Made by a program: the position numbers and the translations under genes. From Rhynchospora pubera (Eukaryota; Streptophyta; Magnoliopsida; Poales; Cyperaceae): a stretch of DNA of 64,000 bases. Where the stretch lies: assembly GCA_028095005.1 (NCBI GenBank), contig CM051459.1:24104699-24168698 (forward strand). Direction: 5' to 3'. Positions 25,113-35,976 of this stretch are shown here, piece after piece (positions within the stretch are counted from its first letter, which is position 1; each line of letters opens with the position of its first letter). The notes beneath the pieces were generated by a model that was not told the DNA's origin, made no database searches, and was given only the letters and a program-made list of their open reading frames with translations.

Positions 25113-25624
25113 TTTGTATTTATTCTCATTTGTAAATAATAAATGATGGTAGAAACATAATGAAACAACATAAGTTTATATTATTACCAAAAATGTATGA
25201 CTAGTATCCAAGTATAACATTACATAATCCAAGTATAACGTTACAAAAAATGTATGATTTTGTAAAAATTTTCATCCACTGGTTTTGGGCTTCTAATCCC
25301 TATGTTGCGGAGGCTCAATTGTTCTTCCTTGGCATAATAAACCTTTATCTGCCTCCTTTTCTCATGAAAACCTCTTCTTTATCTTCGCTGCAAAATCCAA
25401 AGCCAAACAAGAAAGAACACAATATAAATATATGTACATACATGGTTGGAAAAGCTTAAGTTGTTATCACTTTTGAGAATTTTGTAAGACTCATGCTATA
25501 TATAGAAAACAATTAATTCATGCCTTAATACAAAGACCTGGCTTTACTGGTGTCGGCAGCAAGAGGTCCAATGAAATTGGATAATATATATAAATAAGCA
25601 GGAAGGCATTGGAAGCATACCACT

Positions 25625-25737
25625 TTATGCTGCATTTGAGTTTGAGGCATTGGTATGTTTATAGATCAAAGCCTGCTTCTGTAACTCCAACCAGTGTGAA
25701 TGTGTAAATTGAGTTCCTATTGATCGATTTGCTCCTA
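25625..25737 (-). pseudogene. QLQ-domain-like exon fragment (growth-regulating factor type)
   Basis: Read on the minus strand, the segment contains FTHSHWLELQKQALIYKH (25655-25708). Plant GRF transcription factors have a QLQ domain of the form FTxSQWxELExQALIYKY, so about 12 of 17 positions agree, including the ELxxQALIYK core. A stop follows soon after, then GTATGC as a possible donor. Further along the minus strand LDLLLPTP (near 25560-25590) faintly recalls the PxDLLLPI segment that follows QLQ in GRFs. No WRC domain was found. I infer a fragment of a GRF gene captured by the CACTA element and now decayed. The match is short, so chance or another QLQ-bearing family is possible. Confidence 0.5.
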
Positions 25738-26697
25738 CATAACCCAAAATTTATTATTAGAAAAAGTTATCATAAGAAAAATTGTTTCTACTTATATTTT
25801 GTAAAAAGCACTAGAATTATAAATACAACAAATCAATTGCAATAGTTTGAAACTCAAAACTAAAACAAAATAAAACAAAATTATATAAAATGATAAAAAA
25901 AAAGTGTCCATTGGTCATCAAATACGTGTTCCCTGAATTTCAAAGTTTTATTTGTTCCATTTGGAAATTTTATTCGATTTTATACTGGTAACAGTGGAGC
26001 ATGGGGATCAGGAGAACAATAGCAACAAAAGAAAAAAAAAAGATCTCATAAGGAGCTTACTTATAAGAGCTGTTGTATCAGTAATGATCATGACAGAGAC
26101 TTCCAGTATGAGAAACATAAACTCCCATTTATTTCTATGTAATTACAACCAGTAATTAGCTTTACAAATATATGAAAAAGATGGATCAGACAACAGAAAT
26201 TTAATGCACATCTTAATTTAATATCAATGTATAGTAGGCATTAAGCCTAATAACTACAAAAGCTCGAAACTGTCAACCTCTGAAATACTCGATTTCCTAA
26301 GAATAAGTAACACAACAGAAATTTGGTAAAAGAGATTACCTTCACCTCAGAAGACCAGTGATCCAATGCTATCATCACACATGGTATAACTGAAGATGTC
26401 ACAAAATTGGAATTCGCTACCCATATGGATCTGATTTTTAATCAGTGAAGTGATGCATCTCAATTAAATGTTGAATTCAATTCTACCAATCTTTAATAGC
26501 CAACTATATGTATAAATTCAAAAGCAAAAACAATGAGAATCATCATCATCATCAAAATTAAAATCCATCTCAATGCAAATCCTAACAAACTAGGCTTTGA
26601 TTTTGATTTTGATTCTGATTCTGATTCTAATTATAATTTGAAATTTCATATCCAAAATACAAACACTAAAAAACTCAAGTAAAAGAAAATTTCTTAC

Positions 26698-27099
26698 CAC
26701 TTCTTCATCTGACTTGTGAGTTGCTAGAAACAACTTGGCTATGTCAAGCTCATTATTTTTCTGGGTCCAATTTCTACATTACATATGAGATAAATGCATA
26801 ACCTTTTGTTCAATGACAGAATGAAATCGAACAATGAAATAACTTAAAAAAAAATCATACCATCTTGTCAGCATATCGAGCAAAGCTTTTTGTCCCAATT
26901 GTATGGGTGGACTTTTTCAAGACTCAAGCTTTCTTATTTCTGTCACTCACAGCCTGGTTCACCATGAAGTGTTTCAGTAATCGTTTCAAGCAAATATTAA
27001 AAATAATGACTTATTATAGAATATACCTTTGCCTCTGCAGATTTGCAAAAACAAATTAAATGGGCCCATTGGTCAAGAGGGATGCCTTCAGGTACATTT
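26698..27099 (-). pseudogene. Decayed Ptta/En/Spm plant transposase fragments
   Basis: Three minus-strand exon-like pieces with GT-AG borders follow each other. 27027-27099 reads PEGIPLDQWAHLICFC. 26861-26953 reads SDRNKKA, a stop, then THTIGTKSFARYADKM. 26698-26773 reads LDPEK then, after a frame change, ELDIAKLFLATHKSDEEV. The order and motifs fit the plant Ptta/En/Spm transposase domain (a 'P..W..F' segment, then 'S.RNK..R.K...THT.GSKSFAR', then 'ElFiaTH'). Stops and a frameshift show it is dead. This is the expected TNPA-type relic for a CACTA element. Confidence 0.65.
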
Positions 27100-27706
27100 C
27101 TACATAAAAGCAACAGATCTCAAATCAGATCTATACATTCAAAATTCCTCATCTACCATATCTTTTCAAACAATCAGATCTCAAATCAATCCAAATCTAG
27201 AAATAAACGACAGATAGTGAGAGAGAGAAAGGTTACCGTGACGGGGCGACAAGCAAAACGAGTGAGGGAGAAAAATAGGCGATCGGATTGGAATGGCATT
27301 TGGTTATGGTACCAACTCCTGAAACCAACCATATCCATTTCAGTTTGAATATAGAAATAATCTGACAAAAATTTACAAACATTATGAAAATAGATTCTCA
27401 GAAAACAATGTACATATTGGCACAAGGTTGGTTCCTGCCTCGATCACATGCTAACCAATTTTGTATGTTGTCTGAACAAGTGACATTACAATTGCAAAAC
27501 AAAAACAAATTAAGAAACATGTCAATTGAAGCTCTTTGTTAGTGATGGTGCATCGTTTCTGCAACTTTTACAAGTATCAAAATTCACAGCATAATTTATC
27601 AAGTAGAGAAAAATTCACCAAACAACTAGTGTGCAATGGTAAAGAAACTGAATCCATGTCACCAAAACCAATTTTAACAAATCTAAACAAATAGGACTAA
27701 AATTAC

Positions 27707-28171
27707 CACTAATGCCATGTTTTGATTGTGTTTGAACGAAGCCACAACAGGAAACTCTCCAATCAACAAGTTATGCCTCGATCCGTGCATCCCTTCCATC
27801 ACTGGCGAAGGGCTCTCCTCACTTACCACCACTTGACTCTTCACTGGTGAGTGTGATGCTATCGGATTCGGATCCGGATTAACTAACTCAGGCGAGACTT
27901 TCGTCCCAATCTGATTCGGATCCGGATTAACTAGCTAGAGCTGTATAAGTTTCTTCTCAGGTTGACACACATTCTCCACCTCGTCGGACTGAGGCTTGGG
28001 GCAGGGTCTACAGGGATTGCGATAGGAAAACTGGTTGGAAGGAGAAGAAGATGGAGGTGGCAATAGAGGCGCAGGTGATGGAGGAGGTAGGGTTTTTCGA
28101 TGGCCAAAGGAGAACACAGCGGATTCGATGGCCTTCCAAAGCTCCGCATCGTCGTCCATGGCGAAGGCCAT
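27707..28171 (-). pseudogene. Captured first exon with one in-frame stop
   Basis: The minus strand opens with MAFAMDDDAELWKAIESAVF, continues through a proline/serine-rich stretch, meets a single TAG at about residue 79 (27935-27937), then stays open in the same frame for about 75 more codons (SPVMEGMHGSRHNLLIGEFP and on to NQNMALV) up to the donor GTAATT at 27706. LVNPDPNQ/LVNPDPNP is an internal repeat just after the stop. The Met start, open frame and donor look like a real host first exon captured by the CACTA element. I do not recognise the family; the 'GEFPVVASFKHNQN' part resembles, from memory only, an uncharacterised conserved plant protein. A host gene that the element lies around is less likely, because no later exon follows. 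Confidence 0.5.
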
Positions 28172-28196
28172 TGTGGAATGGAAGATGGGAATCACA

Positions 28197-28390
28197 TCCT
28201 CTGCCAACCTTAAAAGGTTGGTAGAGTGCCGATTTATGATCTTAACCGTTAGATCTAATCTCAACGGTTAAGGGAGCCCCGTGCATGTAACTAGATTGAT
28301 AGGCCCGAAAAAATTTTAACCGTCGAGATTAGATCTAACGGCTCGGATCTAATGTTGCCACTCTACCAACCTCAAAAAGTTGGCAGAGGA
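28197..28390. mobile_element. Small foldback element nested in the CACTA element
   Basis: TCCTCTGCCAACCTTAAAAG at the left and its near-complement at the right (ending GTTGGCAGAGGA) enclose arms of about 75 bp that also share GGTTGGTAGAGTG and CCGTTAGATCTAATCTC. No target duplication was found. It sits 25 bp upstream of the start codon of the captured exon, so it may have inserted into, or been captured with, that gene's 5' region. Confidence 0.6.
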
Positions 28391-28904
28391 TACGGACAGC
28401 ATGGAGATGCGTAACCTAGAGAAGAGAGAGAGAGAGAGAGAGTATAAAACTTATTTGGGCCAACGAGCTTTTCCATTTGGGCCTTGATTTTCCTATATGA
28501 TATTGCTATGTGAATCAAATATTCATTTTACATATTTCAATCAGCATCAAAATTTATAACATGAAAAAACAAAATTCAGCTATGTACTTTCTACTATTGT
28601 TTGAGAGTGAGAATAGCGAGTATAAAATTATTAGCGCCAAAAATTTTAGTGGGAGGTTAACAAACTAAACATTAAATTTCAATATCTTTCTTTGCTAGAC
28701 TAAAATAATCTAGCAATAACACTCAAATTATTTTTATTACAACCACACAAAAAAAAAATCTATCAACAAAATCATGCAATAGGACAAGGTACAACAAAAC
28801 TAGAAAAGTCTAGCAAACAAATCAAGCAATAGAACATGTTGCTACATAAATGTAAAAATCTAGCTACAAAAATCTAGCTAAAGGCCATAGTTATTGTAGT
28901 GTAT

Positions 28905-29709
28905 GTTTTTTAGAAATCCGAAAAAATAACAAGGGATTTTGAAAAAGTAATTATTGGTAAATTTAAAAAGTTTCGTATGTATAATATCATATTGAATTTG
29001 TCATGGACTATTTTTAAATTTTGATAATACAGCATCGACTTCTAGTATAAAATATTGTTATACGAACTGCTATGGAATCACAAATAGATCATATTGTTTG
29101 GAACATTTCATTTCGTGGATCTTTAAAAATTAAGATCTGAGCTATGACAATGCTGTCTCAACCTCAAAATTTTAAAGATAATGGTAGCCGATCAAGTCAA
29201 AAAGAGTCGATGGGAAATAAAATTATAGAGTCGTCCCTCTGTTGTTTAAATAATGCAGACAGAAACTATATAAACTTTGGTAACATTTTAATATAGCTGT
29301 AAAAAATAGACAACAGATAATGACTTCATCACTTTTCTTTTAGTTAATAATGACCTTATCTGGCACGGTTTTAAAAAAATTGAATAAAATATTCAATACA
29401 CATTTTAAAATATTATTTTATATAATATGTATGGTTATGAAACCCAGTTTGCGACGATGTTTACAATTTTCCAGATGGCATGACAGATGTGCTGATATTA
29501 TGCAGAGGTACCGAATTTATCCTGAGGAAAATGATTGACCATTCTTTGTTACTATAATTCATTTAACTAGTCAACAATTTTGCTTTTATACTAGTTAATA
29601 CTTTGACAACTAACCTACACATTACATACAGTCTCCAGTCGAGCTCTGTGAATTTCCAGTGTTGGCCCTGCAAACACGCTGTTATACCAATCAAGCAATG
29701 GAGTGCTTT
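28905..29709. other. Intergenic, nothing recognised
   Basis: AT-rich sequence without coding features. Frames at 29350-29538 (+) and 29563-29763 (-) are short and unrecognised. Confidence 0.5.
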
Positions 29710-29725
29710 AATATGCCGGAGTTTT

Positions 29726-29901
29726 TTTTTTTTTAAGATAAATTGGAGGTCTAAGCCACCCAACTTATTTTTAAATTTTTTAATTTTTAAATTAAATTAA
29801 ATATCTATGAAAAAACCTCCAGCCGGGTTTCGAACCTACGACCTTTCACTCAAAGAGTCAAGGTGCATTGCTCTTTGCCACAAGACCAAGAGCTGGTTCT
29901 C
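29726..29901 (-). mobile_element. tRNA-derived SINE with 16-bp TSD
   Basis: On the minus strand the element starts GAACCAGCTCTTGGTCTTG, with an A-box-like TGGTCTTGTGGCAAAG, then a B-box-like GGTTCGAAAC region (GTAGGTTCGAAACCCGGC), and ends in a poly(A) run that appears as T's at 29721-29734 on the plus strand. The flanks AATATGC(C/T)GGAGTTTT (29710-29725 and 29902-29917) form a 16-bp TSD with one mismatch, as left by LINE-driven retroposition. Pol III promoter boxes plus tail plus TSD make the call firm. Confidence 0.85.
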
Positions 29902-29917
29902 AATATGCTGGAGTTTT

Positions 29918-31587
29918 GTTTAAATATTTCAGGGAGCGTTTAATTAAGGTTAGTATTTTAGAGGGTGTTTAAAATGCATGAGGTTAGTCTAATTTCTATG
30001 TTAGTAAACCAATTTGTCAACCTACATACAATTATTTAAAAGTAATTTTAACTCTAACCCCACCAACATGTGGTGTTGTCAAACGCCCCCCATTATTGTT
30101 TGAGGTTAGTATAATTCATTTTAAATATTTCAGAGATATTTGGTTAAGGTTAGTATAAATTTTTAGAGTTCGTACTCAAAGGTTAGTAAAGTTTAAAGTT
30201 AATAAAATTAGTACTAATTTTAAGTTAGTAAATGTTGTTTGATGTGATATGTTGGTTAGTTGTCAAAATTAGTGCATTCATTAACAATATTGATTCCAAT
30301 CAAGAATTTTTTTTAAATGTAAAAAAGTTTCTAAAATTTGAAATCAAAATTGAAAATTTCGAAAGTTTAAATTTTAATTTCAAATTTTAGAAAGTTTGTG
30401 GTGAAAAGATTTGAAATTTGATAATGGAGAACTGGTGGCACACTAACTCACATAATTATCGAGTTGGCAGATTAGACCAAATTAGTGCTAACATCGCTAA
30501 CCCAAAATTTATTTTGTAATCATAGATTAGCGAGTTAGTTAACTAAGCTAACGCTCTAATTGTTCACGGGAGATGTTATACCGTGATTTCATTCTTCTTT
30601 TCCAAGTTCCAACGAGGTTCAATGTAACAGTTCAAGGTCGACAAGTTTTTTTATATTTTATTAGTTGCATCAGTAAATATGCAAGACCCAAAATTAAGCA
30701 TCTATGTAGTGTATGCGACAAAGATTTTTTATGTAGGCTTAGAGATAAAATAATTCTACTCATCTACTGATAATCATGAGAATAAAATTGAGCACTTATC
30801 TTAGAATAAGAAAATAAATGGAACTAAAATAATTTTTTTAAAAAATAATACATTTATTTGGACCTAGCCAAGTCTACGACGGTTGTTAGCACTCTTCATG
30901 CTTATTTTAAGGATTTTATGTTTTATTATGAATAGCCAGCTGTTACTTATTGAAAGAAAACATTAATTACAGGCTTATACTGGGAGATAATATTCTTAAT
31001 TCGTTGGACCTCATCAAATCACCACCGATTCAAAAACATATTATTAATTGATGATTAGTGTTTATTTATATATAACAGATACAACCACTACATGCAAACC
31101 ATGTTGGTATACACAATAATAATTCATTTTTCTATTGCTACTTGAATTTTAAATTACATAAATAATAATTATCTTATCCTATTATGTTCTAATTTAGAGA
31201 AAATATATATTATGTTAATACCACGGTCGCACTCAAACAGAATCAAATCGTTTCACCTAACTACAAAGCTAAAAAAGAACAGTATACAAAACAAATGTTT
31301 AGTCATACCATTATAGAATTAATTTTCTGGATCAAAAGTTTTTATTTCGAACTAGTTTTCCCAACACACACACTACCGTTTGGCCTCACTTTTTAGTTTT
31401 TACTCTAAACCATTGACCGCTCTGGAATTGAGTGCAATGCTCATATGTTTCATCACAATACCCCTCGGGTTTTGATCTTAATTTTATTTTTTTTTTCATA
31501 ATTTGTCACAGTTGAAGGTTTCCTAGGGGACGGACAATTATCTTTTCAGATCTAGAAAAACAAATGAAACAAAAAAAATAACTTCAT
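29918..31587. other. Intergenic with GGTTAGTA-type repeats
   Basis: Between the two SINE copies lie several AAGGTTAGTAT(A/T) segments (29946, 30104, 30147, 30181) and GGGAGCGTTT / AAACGCCCCCC near 29932 and 30083. These hint at one or two small, worn MITEs whose TSDs I cannot define. No gene seen. Confidence 0.4.
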
Positions 31588-31720
31588 GAGAACCAGCTCT
31601 TGGTCTAGTGGCAAAGAGCAATGCATCTTGTCTCCTTGAGTGAAAGGTCGCAAATTCGAAACTCGGCTGGAAGGTCTTTCATAGACATTTAATTTAAAAA
31701 TAAGTTGGGTGGCTTAGACC
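31588..31720 (+). mobile_element. SINE copy 2, plus orientation
   Basis: GAGAACCAGCTCTTGGTCTA through AAGTTGGGTGGCTTAGACC matches the SINE at 29726-29901 in the opposite orientation, including A-box-like TGGTCTAGTGGCAAAG and B-box-like AAATTCGAAAC. The tail and target duplication are not visible, so this is an older or truncated copy. Confidence 0.75.
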
Positions 31721-32640
31721 ATTCCTTATAACAACACCACTCAAACTTGGTCTATATACTGATATACAATTATACACGGATAACCTGTCGGCTTAAAACA
31801 AGCACAAGCTCTTATTCGGATGATATTTTGATGTATGGGAACATAACTAATTTAGGAATAGTGTTGTTAGTTTTAAGTAAATTTAATTAAAATATATGTG
31901 TTTCCACCAAATAATATTAGATTAGTAATATATTCTGTAAATGTAGTATTTTATAGGGATAACGAAATTATCACTGGTCATACAATTTAAATTCCATATG
32001 CGTTATTTCAAATAGTATAAAATTAATAATTTCCCTACACCATTTAAATTATTACTTTTTATATTATTTTTCAAATAGTTTAAGCACTATTTTTGTTTCA
32101 TTTTCTTTAACAATTCAAATGCATATGTACATTAGACTATAAATTTCTTAAACATCAACATAGTTTCTTTTCTAATCCTTGAAAAAGTGAATGATTATTC
32201 TTGTTCTTTAAAATTGCTTGCATAATTTGAGATTTTCAGTATCATGCGATCATGCAACAAAATCATAATTTTTAATAAGCATAGTGTTCCTACTGTATCA
32301 AATCGCACTCTGTAATGTTGAATTTCAAATTTGTACTATTAGTTTATGATTTACAAAATTATTAGATACTCTATAATGTTGAATTAAAAATTTGTACTAT
32401 TAATTTATGATTTACAAAATCATTAGGCATAAATTTATTATAAACAATCCAAATTCTTTACAAAATTACACACTTCCAATACTTTATGCCTAAGAATAGA
32501 AAATTCCTCCTTTTTTTAAGCAATCCAAACGGCGCCTAAATAAATAATTGTGGTGTAATTTCCTCCTTACACAAAATAAAAATCACTTTGTTTAAAAAAA
32601 AAAGACTTAGACAATATGAACTATATTAATTTTTCAAATC
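31721..32640. other. Intergenic with a fragment of a 3-bp-TSD MITE
   Basis: Near 32417-32539, AAATTTATTATAAACAATCC, ACAAAATTACACACTTCC and CAATCCAAACGGCGCC match, in reverse complement, the MITE at 35806-35973. The copy is incomplete on its left. Nearby, AATGTTGAAT(T/A)...TTTGTACTATTA is duplicated (32317 and 32377). No gene seen. Confidence 0.5.
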
Positions 32641-32899
32641 ACATGGATAAAAATTTATCCAATTGTCAGATAAAACTGACATTCACAATCACCGCCTAGC
32701 GCCGTTAGCGGCCTCCAATATCAAAACATCCACCAACAAAATTCTCCGTGTGGGCAATATGGTTGTGGCACTCGTACAAATCTTTGCTGCAAACGGGTCC
32801 CACTCTTTTATTTACCCCAACAATCCCTTTACATAGCGACTCGCTACACAGTTTCTTCAGTTTTACAAGAAGAAAGTGTCTGTAGGATACCAAAACCTA

Positions 32900-33118
32900 C
32901 TGGTCCGTAGGATCCGTACCTATTTGACTAGAATATGAAGAGTCGACAAAATAAACCCCAATTCTCTCCCTCTCTCAGTTCGTTATGACTTGTCTCTCTC
33001 CCTTCTCTCTCTCTCTCTCTCTCTCTCAAGTTCAAATTCCGGTTACCAGGAGAAGGATCGACTGTGATCGATTAGCATAGAGAACCAAGAGTGTTATCTG
33101 AGAATTTTTATTTAAGGT
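32900..33118 (+). promoter_or_regulatory. CT-rich leader upstream of the hairpin candidate
   Basis: Less AT-rich than its surroundings, with TCTCTCCCTCTCTCAG and a (CT)n tract at 33003-33027, then GAGAATTTTTATTTAAG|GTTCGT, which could be a 5' splice site. It resembles the leaders of plant Pol II genes (compare the 5' leader at 51430-51660). No TATA box is clear. I infer the start of a transcript covering the hairpin at 33190-33360. Confidence 0.35.
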
Positions 33119-33189
33119 TCGTTCTATACTCTCTCTTGTTCACAAAATTTCATAAGCATGATTGATCAACCTAATAGCACGCATGCAAC

Positions 33190-33360
33190 TCAAATCTGGT
33201 TTTGCGCAATACCGTGTAGCGCAACAATCCAGTCTCTTCAAGACCAATCCATCTATCTGCATTTGTTGTAGAAAAATTGAGAAAAACGAGAGAGAATTGT
33301 TAGATTGATTTTGAATGATTTGGATTGTTGCGCTACATGGTGTAGTTCTACACCGAATTT
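33190..33360 (+). ncRNA. Candidate MIRNA precursor hairpin, unknown family
   Basis: Arm 33191-33251 pairs with arm 33301-33360. About 43 of 60 positions are complementary, with a perfect 17-bp core TGTAGCGCAACAATCCA (33215-33231) against TGGATTGTTGCGCTACA (33320-33336). The loop is about 50 nt. Arm length, small bulges and single-copy context fit a plant MIRNA rather than a transposon end, since there are no flanking duplications and no second copy in the window. The likely duplex lies on the core. The 3' arm reads TTTGGATTGTTGCGCTACAT and the 5' arm reads TGTAGCGCAACAATCCAGTC. I know no conserved plant miRNA with either sequence. A young inverted duplication is the main alternative. Confidence 0.45.
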
Positions 33361-33419
33361 GCTCCCAGCACACACATGGTGAAATCCTATTTCTCCCTTC
33401 AAATCCTTTCCACATAATG

Positions 33420-35802
33420 ATAATTTCTCCATTTGATTTTGCACGATGTTTTCCTTTTCTATCTTTATCTCTTTTATTTTATTTTTCGAATTCTTCGTGT
33501 TATATCTTGAATTAGTAATAACTAATATAATCATTACTGAGCTAGCAAATACGAATATATACGCATATTTAATTGGTTCATTAATTTTCTTGTCATTTTC
33601 TCATTTGGGAATTAAATTGAATTTGGAAAACGATGTTGCTTGCACGAGTTGCGTTTCCAGCTGTAAAAACCTCAAATAATAGCAATAGGTGCATGTCATT
33701 GTTTCAGGAATGACTGTAGTTTATTGAGACCGGGTTTAGGAGCTGACGTGGCAGTTGGATTGGTTTCAATTGGAAATGGAAAACTTAGGTTAATTCTAGA
33801 GTTTCACTACATGTTTGTGTCTCATTAGAGAATTTCACTTTTCAACCACGCCATTTCTATTTGAACCGGAGGTTCCATTTCTTGTTGTGCACCAAATAAT
33901 TAGCGGGATCATGTTACAGTTGATTTAATTCTTATAGTTTTCGAAACCGTGGGTATTTGTCTAACAAAGTTTAAATGCTAAATTGTACCAATTAAAATTT
34001 TAGAAAGTTTAGAATTGAAGAGACATTGTTGATGATAATAGCAATAACAATAAATAAATAATATTAATATTATATCATTATTATTATTATTACTACTACC
34101 GCTACTATTATTATTATGTTTATATATTATTATTATAGATTTGTTGTTGTAATGCTCGTACGAAGTGCAGAGCCTATTTAAAGCTCTTATATTTATTGCA
34201 AAGTAAAGTTTTAGGACCCTGCAAGATTTATTGTTGTTGATTAAATTTTTGGGCCAGATAACGGGCCCAAAGGAGTCAAGAATAGAAAGCTGTAATGTAA
34301 ATGTTGACCGAAAAATTAAAAAATAATATTAAAATAATGTAAAATATTTGTAACTGTGTGGGTGTTTGAAGACATATATTCTTTTTAAATTATGTTAACT
34401 GTGATGGTACATGTCACTGGCAGTTGCATATTATTCCTGTCTATGAAGATAATTGCAATATGCAAAATGAATTTTAGTATTGTTGTAAAAAGTAATTAAA
34501 CATTTAATTATTTTATACAATCTTCAACTAACGACTTTGTAAATTATGTTTTAATAAACCTAGTCTCTCCCCATTGTATATTCTTCTGATTAATTAGATG
34601 ATGACCTTGTGGTTGTTGTGGCGTTTTCTGGGAATTATGTCCGGGGTAGTCTTTATCGGAATTTTTTTAGAGCATAAATCACGCTCGACACAGTTTGCAA
34701 TCGTACTAAAACATTTGTTAGAATAAAAATAAATTAATCATAAATTACTGAATGATGGTGATACAGCACCAAACACTATTTTCTTAGAGGTACAGAGATT
34801 TTATCTATTGAAAAGATCAAGATCTAATTCTTGGACTACATTAGAAAAACAATGTATCCATTTTAAAAGATAAAGCTTTAAAATAATTTTTGTATGAAAA
34901 ATAACTTACATTCACTAAATTTTGTGCACAAATATTAATTGTAAAATATTAAGGACTCAGACAATAGAAATAAATCGATAAATCATACAGACTGGCAAAA
35001 AAGAAATTATACTATTTTAATAATCATAACTTCTCACCAAAGTAAATTAGGTTCAATTATGAGAGAAAAATAAGATCAGATGTATGGGGCGGAGTTGATG
35101 TCTGGAATTTTGAGTTTTTATATAAATTTTATTATTAGAGTAGAAAGAGTGCTCTAAGTTTTGCATTTTAAAAAGTAAAAATAATTGTTTTTTAGTACTA
35201 ATAAAGAAGAATTATATTGAGCACGTATTGTATTTGTATTACCAATAAAGAAGAACTATATTGAGCACATTCATAAGAAGAGCTCTAATGTCTACGTTTT
35301 TCTTCTATATACAAATCTTTATTTATTTTTTTAATAATTTTACAAGATTTCTTTATATCTATCACGAGGTCTATTAAATGCTTTTTTTGACTTGAGGATT
35401 TCGATGCGGTTCTGGCATTGAGATTCGAAAAGCACTCTATATTATAATGCACAAGTTTATTCTCCTTAATAAGAAAAGAAATTTCTTAATAATTCATGAA
35501 AAAATTCTCCAAGGCCTTTTTCGAGGTATTGCTCCAGATATATTTTTTCCTCGTTGACCTCGTCTTAATTTATGTTAGGTGAGTGTTAATTATCAATGCT
35601 AAAAGACAAATCTCTGATCTATCAAGTCAAACTCATGTGTGGTCCTTCGTGTTTCTTGTGTACCGTATGGCAATACATTAGAGTTTGAGTCGCTATTAGT
35701 GTCCAATAAGCCACGTGCATGTAGTTATATTGACTATTAGTAAATTTTGATACATTTTATATGAAAAAATTAGGTACTTCTGAAGTTTCTTGTTACAAGA
35801 TC
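33420..35802. other. Intergenic; possible 3' part of the hairpin transcript, ATT repeat
   Basis: The first few hundred bases are moderately less AT-rich and could be part of the hairpin transcript. 34042-34118 is an ATT/ATA-rich microsatellite. The rest is AT-rich without coding features. Confidence 0.4.
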
Positions 35803-35805
35803 TAT

Positions 35806-35973
35806 GGGGCCGTTTGGATCGCTTAGGAAGTTGAGGAATTTGGAAAAGTTACAATTCCTATGAATAAATTTATTGGGAAGTGTGTAATTTTGTGAAGAGT
35901 TTAGATTGTTTATAATAAATTTATGGTAGAAAGATGAAATTCCTCAAAATTCCCATGGGATCCAAACGGCCCC
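35806..35973. mobile_element. MITE with GGGGCCGTTTGGAT ends, 3-bp TSD
   Basis: 168 bp. The left end GGGGCCGTTTGGATC is the exact reverse complement of the right end GATCCAAACGGCCCC, flanked by TAT on both sides (35803-35805 and 35974-35976). The ends resemble Tourist-type MITEs, although the TSD is not the usual TAA/TTA. A diverged fragment lies near 32417-32539 and a related element at 61589-61745. Confidence 0.85.
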
Positions 35974-35976
35974 TAT

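Larger units (their letters stand above)
24764..28901. mobile_element. CACTA (En/Spm) element carrying gene fragments
   Basis: The left end CACTACAACAACTATGG and the reverse complement of the right end, CACTACAATAACTATGG, extend into a 29-bp TIR with two mismatches (both continue to CTTTAGCTAGA). A 3-bp TSD TAT lies at 24761-24763 and 28902-28904, as expected for CACTA elements. Both subterminal regions hold many copies of TCTAGCAA in both orientations, the usual binding-site array for a TNPA-like protein. The element is 4138 bp, has no intact transposase and is therefore non-autonomous. Its cargo, all on the minus strand, is listed separately: a stop-broken first exon, transposase relics and a QLQ-like exon. 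Confidence 0.93.

Noticed and set aside
33301..33341. The hairpin 3' arm as a miR159 relative (shared TTTGGATTG start)
   Set aside because: Only nine bases agree; the remainder and the precursor shape do not match miR159.
33140..33534. Minus-strand 91-93 codon frames over the hairpin
   Set aside because: No family resemblance; the inverted repeat explains the local structure better.
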